64,000 nucleotides of DNA from Kineosphaera sp039812485 (GTDB taxonomy: Bacteria > Actinomycetota > Actinomycetes > Actinomycetales > Dermatophilaceae), in NCBI GenBank assembly GCA_039812485.1, contig JBDIAP010000001.1, positions 15,032 to 79,031 on the forward strand, in the 5' to 3' direction. This document shows positions 51,241-59,033 of the stretch, piece by piece (the stretch's first letter is position 1; each line of letters starts with the position of its first letter). The translations under genes and the position numbers were made by a program. The notes under the pieces are model-generated. The model ran no database searches and was not told where the DNA came from. It saw only the letters and a program-made list of their open reading frames with translations.

Positions 51241-53313
51241 TCACTCGGTGACCTCACCGGTCATGACGTTGACGGCCGGCTGTGGCGTCGCGCCGGCCAG
51301 CGCGGCGTGGATCGTCGCGGCGAGCGCGGGACCGATGCCGGGCACCTCCTGGAGCTCCTCGAGGCCGGCCGCGCGGATCGCGGACACGCTGCGGAAGCGA
51401 CGCAGCAGCGCCGTGCGCCGCGCCTGGCCCAGCCCGGCGATGCCGTCGAGGGCGCTGGCCGTCATCGCCTTCGACCGCTTCTGGCGGTGGTAGGTGATCG
51501 CGAACCGGTGCGCCTCGTCGCGCAGCCGCTGCAGGAGGAAGAGGCCCTCGCTCGTGCGCGGCAGGATCACGGGGTAGTCGCTGCCGGGCACCCAGAGCTC
51601 CTCGAGGCGCTTGGCGAGCCCGACGACGGCGACGTCGTTGACCCCGAGGTCGGCCATGGCCGCCTGGGCGGCGTTGACCTGGGGCAAGCCGCCGTCGACG
51701 ACGACGAGCGCAGGGGCGTAGGCGAACCGCCGCGGCTTGCCGGTGTCGGGGTCGATGCCCGGCCGGACGTCGCCGTCGACATCGACACCGGTGGTCGTCT
51801 CGGTGTCCTCCCTGCCCTCGGTGCCCTCCCTGTCCTCGGTGCCCTCCCTGCCCCCGGTGGCCTCCCTGCCCTCGGTGGCCCCGTCCGTCCGGTCGGTCGC
51901 GGTGCGATGCCGCCGAAAGCGCCGCGTCAGCACCTCGTGCATGGCGGCGGTGTCGTCGGTGCGCCCGCCGGACTGCTCGTCGCCGCGCACGGCGAACCGG
52001 CGGTATTCGGACTTGCGCGGCAGGCCGTCCTCGAAGACGACCATCGAGGCGACGACGTTGGTGCCCTGCACGTGGGAGACGTCATAGCACTCGATGCGCA
52101 GGGGCGCCTCGGGCAGGTCGAGGGCCTCGCGCAGCTCCTCCAGGGCCCGTCCGCGGGCCGTGAGGTCGCCCGCGCGGGACACCTTGTGCCGGGCCAGCGA
52201 CTGGCTCGCGTTGCGTTCGACGGTCGTCATGAGCGCGCGTTTGTCGCCGCGCTGCGGCACCCGCAGGTCGACACGCCGCCCGGCGAGGTCGCCGAGCCAC
52301 GCCGAGAGGGCGTCCGGGTCGCTCGGTGGCGTCGAGACGAGCACCTCGCGGGGCACGTCGCCGGGCTCGCGCCCGCCGTAGACCTGCGTGAGCAGGTGCT
52401 CGATGAGCTCGTGGTCGTCCTCGTCCTGACGTTCCAGCACCCAGCCGCGCTGCCCGCGGATGCGCCCGCCGCGCACGTGGAAGACCTGCACGGCCGCCTC
52501 CAGCTCGTCGCCCGCGAGGGCGAAGACGTCGGCGTCGGTCGCCTCGGCGAAGACGACCGCCGAGTGCTCGAGGGCCCGCTCGAGCGCCCCGATGTCGTCG
52601 CGCAGCCGGGCGGCCCGCTCGAAGTCGAGCTCGGCGGCGGCGGCCTGCATCTGCTGCTGCAGCCGCCGCACGAAGCGGCCGGTGTCGCCGGCCATGAAGT
52701 CGCAGAAGTCCTGGGCGATCCGGCGGTGCTCGGCCTCGTCGACGCGCCCGACGCACGGCGCCGAGCACTTGTCGATGTAGCCGAGCAGGCACGGCCGCCC
52801 CACCTGGCGCGCGCGCCGGAAGACGCCGTTGCTGCAGGTGCGCAGCGGGAAGACGCGCAGCAGCGTGTCGAGCGTCTCGCGGATCGCCCAGGCGTGCGCG
52901 TAGGGCCCGAAGTAGCGGGTGTGCTTGCGTTTGGCCCCGCGCATGACGAGCGCCCGCGGATACTCCTCCCCCATCGTCACGGCGAGATAGGGGTAGGACT
53001 TGTCGTCGCGGTACTTGACGTTGAAGCGCGGGTCGAACTCCTTGATCCAGGAGTACTCCAGCTGCAACGCCTCGACCTCGTTGGCGACGACGGTCCACTC
53101 GACGGCGGCCCCGGTGCGCACCATCGTGGCCGTCCGCGGGTGCAGCGCGGCCGGGTCCTGGAAGTAGGAGGAGAGCCGCGCGCGAAGCGATTTCGCCTTG
53201 CCGACGTAGATGACCCGGCCCTCGCGGTCACGGAAGCGGTAGACGCCGGGATCCGTGGGGATGTCGCCGGGCCGGGGTCGATAGTCGGGTCGGGAGGGGC
53301 TCGAGCGGGGCAC
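51241..53313 (-). CDS. uvrC: excinuclease ABC subunit C
   Basis: Makes both incisions in nucleotide excision repair. The 690 residues hold the GIY-YIG domain (PGVYRFRD ... VIYVGKAKSL), a Cys-rich patch (RTCSNGVFRRARQVGRPCLLGYIDKC, here by parts), the UVR motif near 215-245, the RNase H-like nuclease (CYDVSHVQG, VVVDGG) and a helix-hairpin-helix tail (GLGQARR, VPGIGP). A repeat-rich insert of about 40 residues sits at about 470-510. The GTG at 53313 follows a TAGGCT -10 box. Confidence 0.96.
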   Translation of the reverse strand: MPRSSPSRPDYRPRPGDIPTDPGVYRFRDREGRVIYVGKAKSLRARLSSYFQDPAALHPRTATMVRTGAAVEWTVVANEVEALQLEYSWIKEFDPRFNVKYRDDKSYPYLAVTMGEEYPRALVMRGAKRKHTRYFGPYAHAWAIRETLDTLLRVFPLRTCSNGVFRRARQVGRPCLLGYIDKCSAPCVGRVDEAEHRRIAQDFCDFMAGDTGRFVRRLQQQMQAAAAELDFERAARLRDDIGALERALEHSAVVFAEATDADVFALAGDELEAAVQVFHVRGGRIRGQRGWVLERQDEDDHELIEHLLTQVYGGREPGDVPREVLVSTPPSDPDALSAWLGDLAGRRVDLRVPQRGDKRALMTTVERNASQSLARHKVSRAGDLTARGRALEELREALDLPEAPLRIECYDVSHVQGTNVVASMVVFEDGLPRKSEYRRFAVRGDEQSGGRTDDTAAMHEVLTRRFRRHRTATDRTDGATEGREATGGREGTEDREGTEGREDTETTTGVDVDGDVRPGIDPDTGKPRRFAYAPALVVVDGGLPQVNAAQAAMADLGVNDVAVVGLAKRLEELWVPGSDYPVILPRTSEGLFLLQRLRDEAHRFAITYHRQKRSKAMTASALDGIAGLGQARRTALLRRFRSVSAIRAAGLEELQEVPGIGPALAATIHAALAGATPQPAVNVMTGEVTE
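51806..51885. repeat. short tandem repeat inside uvrC
   Basis: Units related to CCCTCGGTGCCCTCC and CTCCCTGCC repeat about five to six times in frame. On the minus strand they encode a Gly-Arg-Glu-Gly/Asp/Ala-Thr-Glu chain (GREGTE-type units). The reading frame is kept. Confidence 0.75.
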
Positions 53314-53319
53314 CGGGCC

Positions 53320-53325
53320 AGCCTA
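53320..53325 (-). promoter_or_regulatory. -10 element of uvrC (leaderless)
   Basis: TAGGCT on the minus strand ends 6 nt before the GTG at 53313, and TTATCT lies 16 bp further upstream as a weak -35 box. No SOS-box-like GAAC-N4-GTTC repeat was seen. Confidence 0.5.
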
Positions 53326-53476
53326 CGTTTGCGCCAAGGAAAGATAACGACCTGGCCACAGGGGCCCCCAAATGCTGTGGGTCGTGTGCGGCCGGATTTA
53401 GCCTCCTGACACTCGCGCCGTGCGAGTCGACTCCGGGCGACCGCCCGGAAGCGCGCATCTCACACAGGAGGCACCT

Positions 53477-54709
53477 GTGCTCCAGCGTTCCGCAGTCCGG
53501 GTCGGCGTCACGATCCTCGCGACGTCCCTGGCCCTGTCCGCGTGCGGCTCCCGCGGCGGCGACAACGCCGGCGGCAGCAGCGGCACCGCCGGGGGTGGCG
53601 GCGGCAAGACCGCGACGATCGGCGTCATCGCGCCGCTGTCCGGCGACCTGTCGGCCCTGGGTCTGGGCATCAAGAACTCCGTCGAGCTGGCGGTCAAGCA
53701 GGCCAACGAGTCGGGCGCCGTCCCCGGGTGGACTCTCAAGGTCGACGCCAAGGACGACGAGGCCAAGCCCGAGACCGGCAAGAACGCCGCGACCGCGCTC
53801 GCCGGCGACAGCACCGTCATCGGCGTCGTGGGCACGCTCAACAGCTCCGTCGCGCAGAACGTCCAGCCGGTCCTCGCCTCGGCCAAGATCGTCCAGGTCT
53901 CGCCGGCGAACACGAACCCCGCGCTGACCAAGGGCGCCGACTTCGCGACGGCGCCGAAGCGCACGTACGCCTCCTACTTCCGCACCTGCACCACCGACGC
54001 CGTGCAGGGCCCGTTCGCGGCGCAGTACCTGCTGTCCAAGGGCATCAAGAAGGTCGCGACGATCCACGACAAGAAGGCCTACGGCCAGGGCCTCGTCGAC
54101 GCCTTCACCAAGGAGTTCAAGGCCAAGGGCGGCACGGTGAGCGCCGCGACGACGATCAACCCCGACGACGCCAACTTCCAGACGGCGATCACGGCCATCA
54201 AGGGCTCGGCGCCCGCGGCGGTCTACTACGGCGGCGAATACCCGCAGGCCGGGCCGCTGAGCCAGCAGATGAAGAGCGCCGGGCTCACCGTGCCGCTCAT
54301 GGGCGGCGACGGCATCTACGACCCGAAGTTCATCGAACTCGCGGGCGCGACCGCCACCGGTGACATCGCCACCTCCGTCGGCGCGCCGACGGACTCGCTG
54401 CCCAAGGGCAAGACGTTCCTCGACGCCTACAAGGCGGCCGGTTACACCGACGCGGCCGGTGCCTACGGCGCCTACTCCTACGACGCGGCCAACGCGATCA
54501 TCGAGGGCCTCAAGACCTCCCTCAAGGACGCGTCCGAGGCCAGCGCCGCCCGTCAGGCCACCGTCGACGCGGTCGGCAAGGTCGACTTCGAGGGCGTGAC
54601 CGGCCAGGTCTCGTTCGACGAGTACGGCGACAGCAAGACGCGGGTGCTCACCGCCTACACCGTCGAGGGCGGCAAGTGGGTGCCGAGCAAGACCGGAAGC
54701 GTCGAGTAG
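53477..54709 (+). CDS. livJ: branched-chain amino acid ABC transporter substrate-binding lipoprotein
   Basis: Binds the substrate outside the cell for the importer encoded next. The 410-residue chain has a lipoprotein signal (lipobox LSAC, lipid Cys at 23), a Gly-rich tether, then the LivJ-type fold starting ATIGVIAPLSGDLSALG. The GTG at 53477 has AGGAG 6 nt upstream. A hairpin lies between it and livH. Leucine/isoleucine/valine is the usual substrate, but amides, urea or other amino acids occur in the family. Confidence 0.92.
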   Translation: MLQRSAVRVGVTILATSLALSACGSRGGDNAGGSSGTAGGGGGKTATIGVIAPLSGDLSALGLGIKNSVELAVKQANESGAVPGWTLKVDAKDDEAKPETGKNAATALAGDSTVIGVVGTLNSSVAQNVQPVLASAKIVQVSPANTNPALTKGADFATAPKRTYASYFRTCTTDAVQGPFAAQYLLSKGIKKVATIHDKKAYGQGLVDAFTKEFKAKGGTVSAATTINPDDANFQTAITAIKGSAPAAVYYGGEYPQAGPLSQQMKSAGLTVPLMGGDGIYDPKFIELAGATATGDIATSVGAPTDSLPKGKTFLDAYKAAGYTDAAGAYGAYSYDAANAIIEGLKTSLKDASEASAARQATVDAVGKVDFEGVTGQVSFDEYGDSKTRVLTAYTVEGGKWVPSKTGSVE

Positions 54710-54755
54710 GCGGGCCGGCGCGCGACCACAGCGAGAAGACACTCTTGTCGATGAC

Positions 54756-54788
54756 GACTCGGGCGGCGGCCAACCCGCCGCCCGAGTC
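54756..54788 (+). terminator. intercistronic hairpin between livJ and livH
   Basis: Perfect 14-bp stem GACTCGGGCGGCGG / CCGCCGCCCGAGTC with a 5-nt loop. It probably causes partial termination or protects the livJ message, so that the binding protein is made in excess. Confidence 0.65.
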
Positions 54789-54841
54789 GCGCATGACATG
54801 CACTGACCTGCAAGCGACACAGACAGGAGGGCGGCCCGCAC

Positions 54842-55774
54842 ATGGGTGATATCCCCCAGCAGCTGGTCAACGGCCTGACGAACGGATCGCTGTACGCGCT
54901 CATCGCGGTCGGCTACACCGTCGTCTACGGCATCGTCCAGCTCATCAACTTCGCCCACGGCGAGGTCTTCATGATCGGCGCGTTCGGTGCGCTGAGCACC
55001 TACCTGTTGCTGTTCCGCGGGAACACCTCGCTCTGGGTGCTGCCGATCATGATGATCGGTGCGGTCGCGGTGGCGGTGGCCACCGCAGTCCTCATGGAAC
55101 GCGTCGCCTACCGGCCGCTGCGTCACGCACCGCGACTCGCGCCGCTCATCACGGCCATCGGCATCTCGATCTTCCTGCAGGAGTTCGTGCGGCTCTTCTA
55201 CGGCGTCATTCCCGGCTTTCCCAGCGCGAAGGCCAAGATCCCGTTCCCGCCGATCGAGGGCGTGACCGGGTCGGCGTTCGTCGTCGGGCCGGTGACGATC
55301 CAACGCCCCGCCCTGTTCACGATGGGTTGTCTGCTCGTGTCGGCGCTCTTCCTCTACTGGTTCATCAACAAGACCAAGCAGGGGCGGGCCATGCAGGCCG
55401 TCTCGCAGGACCCGGACACGGCCCGGCTCATGGGCATCGACGTCGACAAGGTCATCGTCATCGCGTTCGCGGTCGGCGCGGCTCTCGCGGGCATCGCCGG
55501 CATCGCCTACGGGCTGCAGAACAACAACATCGACTTCCGCATGGGCTTCATGGCCGGCCTCAAGGCGTTCACCGCGGCCGTGCTCGGCGGCATCGGCAAC
55601 GTGCAGGGAGCCGTCGTCGGAGGACTCGTGCTCGGCGTCGCCGAGGCGCTCGCCAGCGGCATCCCGTGGATCGGCAGCACGTGGAAGGACGTCTTCGCGT
55701 TCTCCCTGCTCATCCTCGTGCTCGTCTTCCGGCCTCAGGGTCTGCTCGGCGCCCGGGTGGTGGACCGCGCATGA
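54842..55774 (+). CDS. livH: branched-chain amino acid ABC transporter permease LivH
   Basis: Membrane subunit of the importer. The 310 residues form about eight helices, with NGLTNGSLYALIAVGYT and YGIVQLINFAHGE at the N-terminus, both typical of LivH, and the AGIAG-YG loop that contacts the ATPase. AGGAGG precedes the ATG. The stop overlaps the livM start (ATGA). Confidence 0.94.
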   Translation: MGDIPQQLVNGLTNGSLYALIAVGYTVVYGIVQLINFAHGEVFMIGAFGALSTYLLLFRGNTSLWVLPIMMIGAVAVAVATAVLMERVAYRPLRHAPRLAPLITAIGISIFLQEFVRLFYGVIPGFPSAKAKIPFPPIEGVTGSAFVVGPVTIQRPALFTMGCLLVSALFLYWFINKTKQGRAMQAVSQDPDTARLMGIDVDKVIVIAFAVGAALAGIAGIAYGLQNNNIDFRMGFMAGLKAFTAAVLGGIGNVQGAVVGGLVLGVAEALASGIPWIGSTWKDVFAFSLLILVLVFRPQGLLGARVVDRA

Positions 55775-57471
55775 GCCCTCGACTGCGACTCTCCCGCCCC
55801 CCGGCCGACTCGGCAGCCGCGCGAGCCTCGTGGCCGCTGGCCCTGGCCGGCACCACGTTGCTCATCGCGGGCTCGCTCATGTCGTGGTCCTACGACCCCG
55901 ACGTGCTCGGCGACCTCACCTACTACCTCAATCCGGCGCCGTCGCAGATCTCGATGATCGTGCTCGGGATCCTCGGCCTGGTGCTGGTGTCGACGATCCG
56001 CGGCCCGTTGCGGGTCGTCGGGCGGTTCGTCGACGCGCGAGCGGGGCTGCGCACGCTCGGACTCGGGTCGTTGGCCTACATGGCGCTCGTGCTGCTCGCC
56101 ATCACCCTGGAGGCCGGCGGCCTCATCAACGCCGACCCGGGCGCCTGGGTCGTCGTGCTCGGCGCGCTGCTGACCACCGCCGCCGGCCAGTTCAGCCCGC
56201 ACGTGCCCGACCGCGACATCACCGGGGTCCGGCTGCCCGGGTGGGCCGAGATCCTGCTCCTCGTCGCGGGCGTCGCGGCGTTCCTGTTCCTGGCCGCCCG
56301 CGCGCTCGCCGTGCGGGATCCGTGGCGCTTCGTGCTGCTGCTCATGACGCTGGCTGTGGCCGCGGCCGCGCTGTCCGCGGCGCGCTTCTTCACGTGGCTG
56401 GGGATCGTCGGCTCCCGTCATGCGCGGGTGCTCACGCTCGCGGCGTTCGTCGCGGCGTTCGCGTTCCCGTTGACGCAGAGCGGCTCCGACGCCAACATGT
56501 CGATCGCGACGCAGGTCATCATCTTCGCCGCCACGGCGATCGGCCTCAACATCGTCGTCGGCCTCGCCGGCCTGCTCGACCTGGGCTACATCGCGTTCCT
56601 CGGCGCCGGGGCATATGTCGGGGCGATCCTGTCCGGGTCGGCGTTCGCCACGATCAAGTGGACGCCGCCGTTCATCGTCACGGTGCTCATCGCCGGCACG
56701 TTCTGCGCCATCCTCGGCCTCATCATCGGGAGCCCGACCCTCCGGGTCAGCGGCGACTACCTGGCGATCGTGACGCTGGCGTTCGGCGAGATCTTCCGCT
56801 ATTCGATGTTCAACCTCGACGGCAACAACGGCCCCAACCTCACGAACGGGCCGAACGGCATCCCCGCCATCCCCGAGCTCAACCTCTTCGGCTTCGACTT
56901 CGGCAGCAGCCACCAGTTCTTCGGCATCACGATCACCCGCTTCTCGAACTACTACGTGCTGCTGCTGCTCGTGCTCGCCCTCATCATCCTCGTGTTCGCG
57001 CGTCTCAACGACAGCCGGATCGGGCGGGGCTGGGTCGCCATCCGCGAGGACGAGAAGGCGGCCGACGCGATGGGCGTCAACACGTTCGCGCTCAAGCTCT
57101 TCGCGTTCGCCGGCGGCGCCTTCCTCGCGGGCATCGCCGGCGCGATCAAGGCCCACCACGACGTCTCGGTGACGCCCGACCAATACCAGTTCCTCGAGTC
57201 GGCGTTCTTGCTCGCCGCGGTCGTCCTCGGCGGCATGGGCACCGTCGGTGGCGTGCTCATCGGCGCGGTCATCCTCAAGCTGCTGCCCGAGAAGCTTCGC
57301 TTCTTCAGCGAATACCGGCTCCTGCTCTTCGGGCTGCTGCTCGTCGTCATGATGCGCTTCCGGCCCGAGGGTCTTGTCGCGAGCAAGCGACGCAAGCTCG
57401 AATTCCACGACGAGGACGAGACGCTTGCCGCGCAAGTCCAGAAGGTCCACCTCAGGGAGGCGGCGGAATGA
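55771..57471 (+). CDS. livM: branched-chain amino acid ABC transporter permease LivM, N-terminally extended
   Basis: Second membrane subunit. The C-terminal half (about 245-555) is a standard LivM with GLNIVVGLAGLLDLGYIAFLG, GSPTLRVSGDYLAIVTLAFGE and the EAA-like loop ADAMGVNTFALKL. The first about 235 residues add six or so extra membrane helices (GTTLLIAGSLMSW, LGLVLVSTI and others) that LivM of about 320-420 residues lacks. The ATG overlaps the livH stop, so the start is secure. The extension may be structural; no known domain is recognised. Confidence 0.92.
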   Translation: MSPRLRLSRPPADSAAARASWPLALAGTTLLIAGSLMSWSYDPDVLGDLTYYLNPAPSQISMIVLGILGLVLVSTIRGPLRVVGRFVDARAGLRTLGLGSLAYMALVLLAITLEAGGLINADPGAWVVVLGALLTTAAGQFSPHVPDRDITGVRLPGWAEILLLVAGVAAFLFLAARALAVRDPWRFVLLLMTLAVAAAALSAARFFTWLGIVGSRHARVLTLAAFVAAFAFPLTQSGSDANMSIATQVIIFAATAIGLNIVVGLAGLLDLGYIAFLGAGAYVGAILSGSAFATIKWTPPFIVTVLIAGTFCAILGLIIGSPTLRVSGDYLAIVTLAFGEIFRYSMFNLDGNNGPNLTNGPNGIPAIPELNLFGFDFGSSHQFFGITITRFSNYYVLLLLVLALIILVFARLNDSRIGRGWVAIREDEKAADAMGVNTFALKLFAFAGGAFLAGIAGAIKAHHDVSVTPDQYQFLESAFLLAAVVLGGMGTVGGVLIGAVILKLLPEKLRFFSEYRLLLFGLLLVVMMRFRPEGLVASKRRKLEFHDEDETLAAQVQKVHLREAAE

Positions 57472-58313
57472 GCACCCCGGCCATCACGATCGAGTCGGCG
57501 CAGGGCGGCCCCACCGGCGCGATCCTGCTCGAGGCGCGCGGTGTCGTCATGCGTTTCGGCGGCCTGCTCGCCGTCGACCACGTCGATCTCACCGTGCACG
57601 AGGGAGAGATCGTCGGGCTCATCGGGCCGAACGGCGCCGGCAAGACGACCTTCTTCAACTGCCTCACCGGCATGTACAAGCCGACCGAGGGCGAGGTGCG
57701 ACTGGAGGGCAAGGTCCTCCCACCGGTGCCTCGCCGCGTCGTCATCGCCGGCATGAGCCGCACGTTCCAGAACATCCGGCTCTTCGCCAACATGACCGCC
57801 CTCGAGAACGTCATGGTCGGGCGCTACTGCCGCACCTCGTCGAAGGCGTTGACGTCGATCCTCCGCGGGCCGAAGTACCGCCGCGAAGAGGCCGAGACCC
57901 GCGCCCGCGCCCAGGAGTTGCTCGACTATGTGGGCCTGTCCCGGGCGACCGAGCAGCTGGCCCGCAACCTGCCCTACGGCGACCAGCGGCGGCTGGAGAT
58001 CGCGCGCGCGCTGGCGACCGACCCGAAGGTGTTGCTGCTCGACGAGCCGACCGCCGGCATGAACCCGCAGGAGACGCGCGACGCGGAGCGGCTCATCTTC
58101 AAGATCCGGGACGACGGCCTCGCGGTCGTCGTCATCGAGCACGACATGCGCTTCATCTTCAACCTCTGCGACCGGGTGCTGTGCCTCGTGCGTGGGTCCA
58201 CCCTCATCGAGGGGACCCCCAAAGAGGTGCAGTCCGACCCGCGCGTCATCGAGGCCTACATCGGCACCGGCGGCGACGAGGACGAAGACGGCGACGAGCG
58301 GGGGCAGGCATGA
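57468..58313 (+). CDS. livG: branched-chain amino acid ABC transporter ATP-binding protein LivG
   Basis: First ATPase of the importer. The 281 residues have Walker A GPNGAGKT (53-60), the SRTFQNIRLF block typical of LivG, signature LPYGDQRR, and Walker B VLLLDEPTAGMN. The C-terminal tail is acidic. It overlaps livM by 4 bp and livF by 4 bp. Confidence 0.95.
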   Translation: MSTPAITIESAQGGPTGAILLEARGVVMRFGGLLAVDHVDLTVHEGEIVGLIGPNGAGKTTFFNCLTGMYKPTEGEVRLEGKVLPPVPRRVVIAGMSRTFQNIRLFANMTALENVMVGRYCRTSSKALTSILRGPKYRREEAETRARAQELLDYVGLSRATEQLARNLPYGDQRRLEIARALATDPKVLLLDEPTAGMNPQETRDAERLIFKIRDDGLAVVVIEHDMRFIFNLCDRVLCLVRGSTLIEGTPKEVQSDPRVIEAYIGTGGDEDEDGDERGQA

Positions 58314-59023
58314 GCGCGATGCTCGAGGTCAACGACCTCGTCGTCAGCTACGGCAAGATCAAGGCCGTCAAGGGCATCACGTTCAGCGTCGGCGCGGGCG
58401 AGGTCGTCTGCCTCATCGGCACCAACGGCGCCGGCAAGACGACGACCCTGCGCACGATCTCCGGGCTGCTGCGGCCCGAGTCGGGGTCGATCTCGTTCGA
58501 GGGCCAGCGCATCGACACGCTGCCCGCTCACAAGATCGTCACCATGGGTCTGGCGCACTCCCCCGAGGGGCGGCGGATCTTCCCCCGCATGACCGTCGAG
58601 GAAAACCTGCTGCTCGGCGGCTACAGCCGCAAGGACAGCGAACTGAAGTCCGATCTCGACGCGGCCTACGAGCTCTTCCCCATCCTCGCCGAGCGACGCA
58701 GCCAACCCGCAGGCACCTTCTCCGGCGGCGAGCAGCAGATGCTCGCCATGGGGCGAGCGATGATGAGCCGGCCGCGGCTGCTGCTGCTCGACGAGCCGTC
58801 GATGGGGCTGTCGCCGCTCATGATGAAGCGGATCATGCAGACCGTGCGCACCCTGCGCAGCCAGGGCACGACGATCCTGCTCGTCGAGCAGAACGCGCAG
58901 GCCGCCCTGAGCCTCGCCGACCACGGCTACGTGCTCGAGGTCGGCCGCGTGGTCACCAAGGGCACCGGGCGCGAACTGCTCAGCAGCGACGACGTGCGCA
59001 AGGCCTACCTCGGGGAGGACTGA
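58310..59023 (+). CDS. livF: branched-chain amino acid ABC transporter ATP-binding protein LivF
   Basis: Second ATPase of the importer. The 237 residues have Walker A GTNGAGKT (37-44), GLAHSPEGRRIFPRMTVEENL typical of LivF in its parts, signature FSGGEQQML and Walker B LLLDEPSMGLSP. The ATG overlaps the livG stop. It ends only 10 bp from the convergent uvrA stop, with no terminator in between. Confidence 0.95.
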   Translation: MSAMLEVNDLVVSYGKIKAVKGITFSVGAGEVVCLIGTNGAGKTTTLRTISGLLRPESGSISFEGQRIDTLPAHKIVTMGLAHSPEGRRIFPRMTVEENLLLGGYSRKDSELKSDLDAAYELFPILAERRSQPAGTFSGGEQQMLAMGRAMMSRPRLLLLDEPSMGLSPLMMKRIMQTVRTLRSQGTTILLVEQNAQAALSLADHGYVLEVGRVVTKGTGRELLSSDDVRKAYLGED

Positions 59024-59033
59024 CCCACCTGCG

